Source of the DNA: Clostridium sp. DL-VIII
Lineage (GTDB): Bacteria; Bacillota; Clostridia; Clostridiales; Clostridiaceae
Assembly (NCBI RefSeq): GCF_000230835.1
Contig: NZ_CM001240.1
Location: forward strand, 5,777,279 to 5,841,278
Length of the DNA stretch: 64,000 nucleotides
Direction of reading: 5' to 3'
This document shows, piece by piece, positions 56,620 through 64,000 of this stretch (the stretch's first letter is position 1; each line of letters begins with the position of its first letter). The position numbers were made by a program, and so were the translations under genes. The notes beneath the pieces were generated by a model. That model was not told where the DNA came from. It searched no databases and saw only the letters and a list, made by a program, of their open reading frames with translations.

Positions 56620-58002
56620 GGCTCAACACTAAAAACTGTGCTTGACATAAAATAATTATAAAATTAAATGAAAAATGCATTCAAATTCCTGTATTCTATA
56701 AGTGACTAATCCAATAGAATTGAAGGAGTTTAAATGCAATTACAGGATATCACTAATATATTAAATTTACAAGGAATAAATGTTATCAATTTTATCTATG
56801 GTTTTGAAGATAGAATTTGTATTGAAATCCAACCTACAGAATATACTCAACCTTGTCCGTGCTGTAAGAGTTTTAAAATAATAAGACGAGGCTCATCTGG
56901 AATTAGAAGAGTAAGGCATCTTCCTATATTTCAAAACGAGGTAATATTAAAGGTTCCTAAAATAAGAATGTCCTGTAAGGATTGTAATGCCTCTTTTTCA
57001 TGGCAATATTCATTCCTGACTGGAAAGAGTCGTTATACTAATGAATTTCAAGAGTTTATTGCAACTAAAGTACCAGGAGCAACGGTTATTCACTGTGCTA
57101 GAACATTGAAAATACCATATTCTACAGTTGAAAGAATATATAAAAATTATATTGACTATGTTGTTCCACAATTGCAAGCAAAAGTTATATTAGAAAGTTC
57201 TAACACTAACAAGCTTATACTTGGAATGGATGATTTTGCTATAAGGAAAGGACATAGTTATAATACTGGAATTCATGACCTTCGTAACGGAACATTACTT
57301 GAAATAATTCCAGGAAGAAAACTTGAAGAGCTTAGAAGTCATAAGACTGTAAATCCAGAACTTTTTGAGCTCCGACCTTTTGCTATAGTAATGGATTTGG
57401 CTCCATATTATCACACATTTGCAAAAGAAGTATACCCAGATGCTATACGTATTGCGGATAGGTTTCATGTTAATAGCTATACTATGGAAGCTCTTAGAGG
57501 CGTAAGAAAACGCATAAGTTGTGATTTAACTCCTGCGGCACGGACAGTATTGAAAAGAAATAAATCAGTACTTGAAAAACGGAATGAATATCTTACATCA
57601 AAAGAGGTTGAGATGCTCCAGCAGTTGTTGTCATTATCACCTGACCTAAAAGCAGTATATGAGTGGAAAGAGGAACTTATTGAGTGGTATGACTGTTGTT
57701 CAAGTGTTATACAGGCAACAAATGTATTTGATAAATGGTGTAAAAAAGGACATTCACTAAATATACCTGAGGTAGAACGTGCTTTGGTTACTTTTGAAAA
57801 CTGGAGACAAGAAATAATTAACTATCATCATTGTAGATATACCAATGCCGCTGTTGAAGGTAGAAACGGTAAAATTAAAGCAATTCAACGCAGACACTAT
57901 TTTACAAGGAATAAAGACTACTACAAAGGAAGAATTTTATTAGAATGTAATAACCATTTCTTGACAGCTTAAGCTGTCAAGAACATATTTTGGTGTTGAG
58001 CC
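56620..58002 (+). mobile_element. ISL3-family insertion sequence, intact
   Basis: 1383 bases with terminal inverted repeats GGCTCAACACTAAAAACTGT and, inverted, GGCTCAACACCAAAATATGT. It is flanked by the 8-base target duplication AAATTTTT (56612-56619 and 58003-58010), the size typical of ISL3. Complete ends, exact duplication and an intact transposase point to recent insertion. Confidence 0.93.
56734..57972 (+). CDS. ISL3-family transposase
   Basis: A complete transposase of 412 residues. The N-terminal zinc-binding region has CPCCKSF and the pair CKDC, then a helix-turn-helix (IHCARTLKIPYSTVERIYKN). The DDE domain has GMDDFAIRKGHSYNT with the first Asp, AIVMDLAPYYH with the second and AAVEGRNGKIKAIQR with the Glu. 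A GAAGGAG site precedes the ATG, and the stop overlaps a palindrome TTGACAGCTTAAGCTGTCAA near the right end. Confidence 0.95.
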   Translation: MQLQDITNILNLQGINVINFIYGFEDRICIEIQPTEYTQPCPCCKSFKIIRRGSSGIRRVRHLPIFQNEVILKVPKIRMSCKDCNASFSWQYSFLTGKSRYTNEFQEFIATKVPGATVIHCARTLKIPYSTVERIYKNYIDYVVPQLQAKVILESSNTNKLILGMDDFAIRKGHSYNTGIHDLRNGTLLEIIPGRKLEELRSHKTVNPELFELRPFAIVMDLAPYYHTFAKEVYPDAIRIADRFHVNSYTMEALRGVRKRISCDLTPAARTVLKRNKSVLEKRNEYLTSKEVEMLQQLLSLSPDLKAVYEWKEELIEWYDCCSSVIQATNVFDKWCKKGHSLNIPEVERALVTFENWRQEIINYHHCRYTNAAVEGRNGKIKAIQRRHYFTRNKDYYKGRILLECNNHFLTA

Positions 58003-58274
58003 AAATTTTTATTTGCTAAATCTATAAAATTATTGACTGTATTTGGAGCAGTCTCTGGATATAATTCTGCTTGGATAACACCATATCCGTCTACTGTTAT
58101 AGTCGCTATGGGCAAGTCCTTACTCTCGCTTGATGGACTGTTCTCATTACTTTCACTTGTTTTAGATTGAGTATTAGATTCTTCTTTATTATTAACAATT
58201 CCACAGCCAACTAGCACAAATAAACATGTTAACATTGTTATTAGAATAAAACTAAAATATCTTCTTACCTTCAT
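58003..58274 (-). pseudogene. Lipoprotein cyclophilin, 5' part
   Basis: Encodes a lipoprotein signal (FILITMLTCLFVLVGCG, Cys near residue 24), a Ser/Glu/Asn-rich linker (SNTQSKTSESNENSPSSESK) and the start of the cyclophilin domain (IATITVDGYGVIQAELYPET). It runs into the ISL3 element after DLANKN. The intact protein would help fold exported proteins at the outer face of the membrane. The start has a GGTGG site. Confidence 0.9.
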
Positions 58275-58440
58275 ATTTCTTCCACCTTATATGTATATTT
58301 AATATTCTAAGTATACCATAATCTTTCAAATCCTTCATAACGTTATACATAATAAATCTACATTAAAATTCTTTCTACTTATTAGAAATACTTTATTAAT
58401 GATACCTATTAATTAATTCACTCTTTAAATAAATATATTA

Positions 58441-59274
58441 TTACATTTTATAAAGACTCTTTAATAGCTCTATTTCCTTTGCATAACCTTCTAACTCATT
58501 TGGTGTTTCAAGAAAAAATGGCAGATTGCAAAGTTTTGGATGATTAATAATATTTTTAATTCCTTCTATCCCAATAGAGCCTTCTCCTATTTTTTGGTGC
58601 CTATCCTTATGACTTTCAAATGGATTCATACTGTCATTTAGATGTATTGCACATAATTTATTTAATCCAATCTTTTTATCAAATTCTTCTAATACACTAT
58701 CTAGGTTATTTACAATGTCATATCCTCCATCATACACATGACAAGTATCAAGACAGACACCCATCTTATCTGATAGTTCTACCCTGCTTAAAATCTCTTG
58801 CAATTCATCAAATGTACGTCCAATTTCAGTACCTTTCCCTGCCATTGTTTCAAGTAAAACAGTTGTTGTCTGCTCTGGTTTTAATACTGAATTTAACATA
58901 TCTGATATATATTTAATTCCAATTTCTGTTCCTTGTTTAACATGGCTTCCTGGATGAAAATTATAAAAGTTATTTGGTATGTATTCCATTCTTACTAAAT
59001 CATCTTCCATAATTTCTCTTGCGAAACTTCTTGTGTTTTCATCTGCAGAACAAGGATTTAGAGTGTATGGTGCATGAGCTAGTATTGTAACAAAATTATT
59101 TTCCTTAGCTAATTTTAGGAATTCTTCTACATCCTTTTCATCAATTGCTTTTGCTTTACTTCCTCTTGGATTACGAGTAAAAAATTGAAATGTATTCCCT
59201 CCTAGCTTAATAATTTCTTCTCCCATATTTTTAAAACCTTTTGATGCTGATAAATGACATCCTATCTTTAACAT
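58441..59274 (-). CDS. nfo: Endonuclease IV (AP endonuclease)
   Basis: A 277-residue DNA repair enzyme that nicks 5' to abasic sites. Metal ligands of the TIM barrel are in recognisable blocks: [45 protein letters not shown] and [20 protein letters not shown]. Length matches the family (about 280). A TTGGAGG site precedes the ATG. It appears to be a single-gene unit. Confidence 0.96.
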   Translation of the reverse strand: MLKIGCHLSASKGFKNMGEEIIKLGGNTFQFFTRNPRGSKAKAIDEKDVEEFLKLAKENNFVTILAHAPYTLNPCSADENTRSFAREIMEDDLVRMEYIPNNFYNFHPGSHVKQGTEIGIKYISDMLNSVLKPEQTTTVLLETMAGKGTEIGRTFDELQEILSRVELSDKMGVCLDTCHVYDGGYDIVNNLDSVLEEFDKKIGLNKLCAIHLNDSMNPFESHKDRHQKIGEGSIGIEGIKNIINHPKLCNLPFFLETPNELEGYAKEIELLKSLYKM

Positions 59275-59357
59275 TTTATTACCTCCAAAAATAAAACTAC
59301 ACTATGGTATAATTAACATACTTATAGTGTAATTTATTTTTACTGTTTTGCATATAA

Positions 59358-59819
59358 TTAATCTTCACTTCTAATTGTATCATTTATCATAATGCTCATT
59401 AAATCATCCAGAGATACATTTTCCAATCCTTTTGGCATTTTAAAGTTAGGATCTCTTAGATCTCCTCCCATTTTATTTATAATTTGCTTTGCCTTCTCTT
59501 CATTTGGACCATCTACATTTACAATTACCCTATAATTTGCATCTGCAATTTCTTCAAATCTTCCCATGCCGCTTACCATTGGACTTGCAGCTGCCATTGG
59601 ACCAAGCCTTGAATCACTTAAACCCTCGTCACTTCTAAGTACATAACTCGATAAACTCCCAGTACTACTATCAGTAGTTGGAGTATTCCCCCCTGGATTA
59701 TCAACTCCTGTATAATGCTCATTTATATCTGCTACTGCATCTGTTATACCAACTTTTTTTAACGTTTCTACTGCCTCATTAGCAGCTTTAATTCCACTGA
59801 AATAACCTTCTATTTTCAT
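59358..59819 (-). CDS. Small protein of unknown function (general-stress-like fold)
   Basis: 153 residues from MKIEGYFSGIKAANEAVETL, chosen because GGAGG lies 8 bases upstream; a longer frame adds five residues. The opening resembles the ferredoxin-like half of general stress proteins (a short beta strand, then a helix that fits F-x-x-x-x-A-x-x-A-V). A Gly/Ser/Thr-rich middle follows (GGNTPTTDSSTGSLSS), then a second half with ADANYRVIVNVDGPNEEKAK. It has no membrane segment. The function is unknown. Confidence 0.75.
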   Translation of the reverse strand: MKIEGYFSGIKAANEAVETLKKVGITDAVADINEHYTGVDNPGGNTPTTDSSTGSLSSYVLRSDEGLSDSRLGPMAAASPMVSGMGRFEEIADANYRVIVNVDGPNEEKAKQIINKMGGDLRDPNFKMPKGLENVSLDDLMSIMINDTIRSED

Positions 59820-59953
59820 AAAAAATACCTCCAACTTTATTAATTAAGTTAAAGGTATTTTTTCACTATTTGTTAACTATTATTCTTAAAATAATATAAG
59901 GGTATGTTTTTTATGATTTAAAATGCTTATTAGCATATCACAAAATACTTATC

Positions 59954-61060
59954 TTATATTGTAATAAGTTCATACTCTTTATTTCCAAGTCCTAATTTTA
60001 CTGCATAATCGACTGCAACCTTCCAATCAGTTTCAGGGCTGACATCAGTAAAGTGGTCATGATGCTCACAACCATTTTTCTCAAGAAGGCTTCCACTCAT
60101 TACAGGCTGATTGTTTACTGCATCAGCACATGCAATATCCAAGGCAACCGGATCAAAAGATGCGAACATTCCAACATCAGGAACAATTGGTACATCATTT
60201 TCTGCATGACAATCACAATATGGAGATACATCAATTACCAAACTAATATGGAAATTTGGTCTTCCATTTAATACTGCCCAAGCATATTCAGCTATTTTTT
60301 TATTTAATATGTCATTAGATTCATCTGATGCAGGCATAACAGCATCCATAGGACAAGAGCCTATACATCGTCCGCAGCCAGTACACTTATCGTGATTAAT
60401 GGAAGCTTTTTTCTCCTCAAGAGTAATTGCACTATGTGCGCAATTCTTAGCACACATTCCACAACCAACACATTTATCTTGAGAAACACTTGGCTTTCCG
60501 CTGCTATGCATTTCCATTTTTCCAGCACGTGAACCGCAGCCCATACCTATGTTTTTCAAAGCTCCACCAAATCCAGTTAATTCATGTCCTTTAAAATGAT
60601 TTAAAGAAATAAATACATCTGCATCCATAATAGCATGTCCTATTTTAGCTTCTTTTACATATTCCCCACCAATAACAGGAACTAAAGCTTCATCGGTACC
60701 CTTTAATCCATCGCCTATTAATATATGACAGCCTGTTGAAAAAGGGCTAAATCCATTTGTATAAGCAGAATTCAAATGATCAAGAGCATTTTTTCTTCCA
60801 CCTACATATAAAGTATTACAATCTGTCAAAAATGGCATTCCGCCTAATTCTTTAACAGAATCCACTATAACTTTAGCAAAGTTGGGACGTAAAAATGCTA
60901 AATTTCCAGGCTCTCCAAAATGAATTTTGATTGCTGTGTATTTTTTATCAAAGTCAATTTGATCAATTCCTGCAGCTTTAACTAAACGTTTTAATTTCTG
61001 TAATAAATTTTCATTTCCAGTTACTTTCATATTAGTAAAATAAACTTTTGACTTCTCCAT
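59954..61060 (-). CDS. DUF362 domain protein with two 4Fe-4S clusters
   Basis: A 368-residue cytoplasmic iron-sulphur protein. The DUF362 domain makes up the N-terminal half (IKIHFGEPGNLAFLRPNFAK, CHILIGDGLKGTDEALVPVI). A ferredoxin-like insert at about 190-245 has CVGCGMCAKNCAHS and CTGCGRCIGSCPMD, and a C-terminal part follows (YCDCHAENDVPIVPDVGMFA). It probably transfers electrons or handles a cofactor; its true reaction is not known for the family. An AGGAGG site precedes the ATG. It is a single-gene unit. Confidence 0.9.
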   Translation of the reverse strand: MEKSKVYFTNMKVTGNENLLQKLKRLVKAAGIDQIDFDKKYTAIKIHFGEPGNLAFLRPNFAKVIVDSVKELGGMPFLTDCNTLYVGGRKNALDHLNSAYTNGFSPFSTGCHILIGDGLKGTDEALVPVIGGEYVKEAKIGHAIMDADVFISLNHFKGHELTGFGGALKNIGMGCGSRAGKMEMHSSGKPSVSQDKCVGCGMCAKNCAHSAITLEEKKASINHDKCTGCGRCIGSCPMDAVMPASDESNDILNKKIAEYAWAVLNGRPNFHISLVIDVSPYCDCHAENDVPIVPDVGMFASFDPVALDIACADAVNNQPVMSGSLLEKNGCEHHDHFTDVSPETDWKVAVDYAVKLGLGNKEYELITI

Positions 61061-61186
61061 TTCAAAATCCTCCTAATAATACATATATTACATAAAGATA
61101 CACTTATTATTATATTGTTTCGAGTTAACTCTAAGTCAATAGCAAAATTAAAAACAATGGCTAAAATGAAAAAGTAACTTCTTGAT

Positions 61187-61225
61187 TGCAATACTAAATT
61201 CTTGATTAATGACTTTAGTATTGCA
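61187..61225. terminator. Hairpin upstream of the IS30 transposase gene
   Basis: TGCAATACTAAA pairs perfectly with TTTAGTATTGCA around a 15-base loop, followed by CTATTTTTTG on the plus strand. It could stop outside transcription entering the IS element. It probably lies near the element's left end. Confidence 0.55.
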
Positions 61226-61299
61226 CTATTTTTTGATACAAGGTGATACAATTTATATGTAAGTGGATTCCTCTAATATTATTGGAGGTAATTATAGTG

Positions 61300-62286
61300 A
61301 ATAAGAATTATGATTGTAAACATCTAACAACAACTCAACGCATTGTGATTGAAAAAGGTCTATTAGACGGTGAATCCTTTGCTGCTATCGCTAGAAAGAT
61401 AAAAAAACATCCTAGCACTGTTGCAAAAGAAGTTAAAAAATATCGTTTTTTTCCTGAGAGAGATGGAGCTAAAGCAAAGCTTGCATGTGCCCTCAAAAAA
61501 AACTGTCAGATTCGCTTCTTATGTGAAAGAAAGGATTGCGTTAAACTCTGCAAGAGCTGCTATAATCCGTCCCGCGAAGCAGACTGTAAAGAACTTTGTC
61601 CTGATTACACTATAAAAGTATGTCCTAAAATTCAAAAAGCTCCTTATGTCTGCAACGGTTGCCAAAAGATTAAAAGGTGTACACTTCAACACGCACTTTA
61701 TTCTGCACAACGGGCTGATATGGCTTCTCAGGAACTTTTAGTTTCATGCAGAGACGGAATTAATCAATCTCCAGCTGACATCACTATACTAGATAATATA
61801 ATTTCACCTTTGCTTAAACAAGGACAATCAGTCGCTCATATTTATGCCCATCACGGTCACGAAATACCTTGCTGCCGCAGGACGCTTTATAACTATATCG
61901 ATAAAGGTGTTTTTACCGCTAAGAACATTGATTTAAGGCGTCGCGTACGCTACAAATGTAAGGAACGTAAAAAAGGTACAAGGATTAGCCTTTCTGCAAG
62001 GGAATTTCGTATAGGTCGCACTTATGACGACTTTTCTACCCTACTTAAAACCAAACCAGAATCTCAGGTTGTAGAAATGGACACTGTGGAGGGCGGTCGT
62101 GGGAACAGCAAACAAGTCTTTTTAACCATGCTTTTCCGCAACTGTTCTCTAATGCTAATTTTTGCACTTGCTGAAAAAACTCAAGAGTGTGTAATTGAGG
62201 TATTTGATCTACTTTCTGAAAAGCTTGGAATCAAAATATTTAACGAGCTTTTTCCAGTCATTCTGACTGATAATGGCACTGATTGA
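61300..62286 (+). pseudogene. IS30-family transposase, C-terminally truncated
   Basis: About 328 residues from a GTG with TTGGAGG upstream (VNKNYDCKHLTTTQRIVIEK). A helix-turn-helix of the IS30 type (ESFAAIARKIKKHPSTVAKE), a Cys-rich region (CKSCYNPSREADCKELC) and the first two catalytic acids (VVEMDTVEGG, VILTDNGTD) are present. The conserved sequence then stops, the last catalytic Glu region is missing, and TGA follows. The break lies about 40 bases from the rRNA terminator. It is inactive. Confidence 0.85.
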
Positions 62287-62320
62287 TAATATCATTAAAA
62301 ATAACTCTGTATTAAATAAA

Positions 62321-62346
62321 AAAGATAGCCATATCAGCTATCTTTT
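62321..62346 (-). terminator. rRNA operon terminator
   Basis: On the minus strand GATAGCTGATATGGCTATC forms a tight hairpin followed by TTTTTTATTT, a few bases past the 5S gene. Confidence 0.85.
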
Positions 62347-62351
62347 ATCTT

Positions 62352-62467
62352 ACCTCGCAACGTCCTACTCTGCCACACAGTCTCCCATGCAGTACCATCG
62401 GCGCTATAGACCTTAACTTTCCTGTTCGGAATGGGAAGGAGTGTTACCTCTATGCCATCATCACGAG
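62352..62467 (-). rRNA. rrf: 5S ribosomal RNA
   Basis: About 116 bases with conserved 5S blocks read on the minus strand: CCCATTCCGAACAGGAAAGT, the loop around GCGCCGATGGTACTGCATGG, and the closing GGCAGAGTAGGACGTTGC. It lies about 75 bases downstream of the 23S gene and just before the terminator. Ends are accurate to a few bases. Confidence 0.93.
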
Positions 62468-62542
62468 ATCTATTCAATTGAAAGATTTTGTTCTTTCAAA
62501 ATTGCACATAGTTACTTAATGTATTTACAACTTGATTATATT

Positions 62543-64000
<1,458 letters not shown>

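Noticed and set aside
58620..58916. Plus-strand 98-codon frame
   Set aside because: It is a shadow of the nfo gene with hydrophobic low-complexity content.

Overview
The window is low-GC Firmicute DNA and most resembles a saccharolytic, spore-forming Clostridium of the C. beijerinckii / C. saccharoperbutylacetonicum type. The grounds are the AT-rich codon use, strong GGAGG ribosome binding sites, YesMN and LytST two-component systems, a Spo0E-like protein, PrkA, an RRNPP peptide regulator and clostridial-type rRNA. Species is inferred from style only; no search was run.

Layout. (1) 1-5540: right part of an integrated element with a large serine recombinase, a frameshifted P-loop ATPase gene and an unrecognised 424-residue protein. 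It ends inside, and truncates, a GH13 glucosidase gene. (2) 5529-26257, all minus strand: a dextran / isomalto-oligosaccharide locus. YesN/YesM senses and regulates, a lipoprotein plus two permeases import (no ATPase is encoded), GH31 and GH13 enzymes and a ROK kinase act inside the cell, and a secreted GH66 dextranase and a large wall-binding repeat protein act outside. Four copies of a hairpin repeat family sit in its spacers. (3) 26445-39430: an island of decayed mobile DNA. It holds an IS3 element split by a group II intron that is itself split, at the YADD codons of its maturase gene, by a second group II intron; a broken tyrosine integrase; remnants of a helicase/nuclease; and a dead IS4 element. 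Within it lies an intact-looking RRNPP quorum-sensing cassette (receptor, secreted propeptide, Spo0E-like protein, small orphan). The island abuts a prkA gene reduced to its first third. (4) 39431-50000: small clostridial genes, a fifth copy of the hairpin repeat, a MerR regulator with a palindromic operator, an HlyD/EmrA/EmrB efflux operon with divergent TetR, a LysR regulator, an MFS transporter and a LUD-domain protein. (5) 50340-62290: a broken IS1182, a LytST pair beside cstA (a likely pyruvate-responsive unit), a lipoprotein cyclophilin gene cut by an intact ISL3 element with an exact 8-bp duplication, nfo, a small glycine-rich protein, a DUF362 ferredoxin-like protein and a truncated IS30 transposase. 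(6) 62321-64000: the 3' end of an rRNA operon (23S, 5S, terminator) on the minus strand.

The three strongest items for follow-up are the RRNPP cassette with its repeated ATTACAT half-sites, the five-copy hairpin repeat family whose stems change in compensating ways, and the IS / intron / intron nest.
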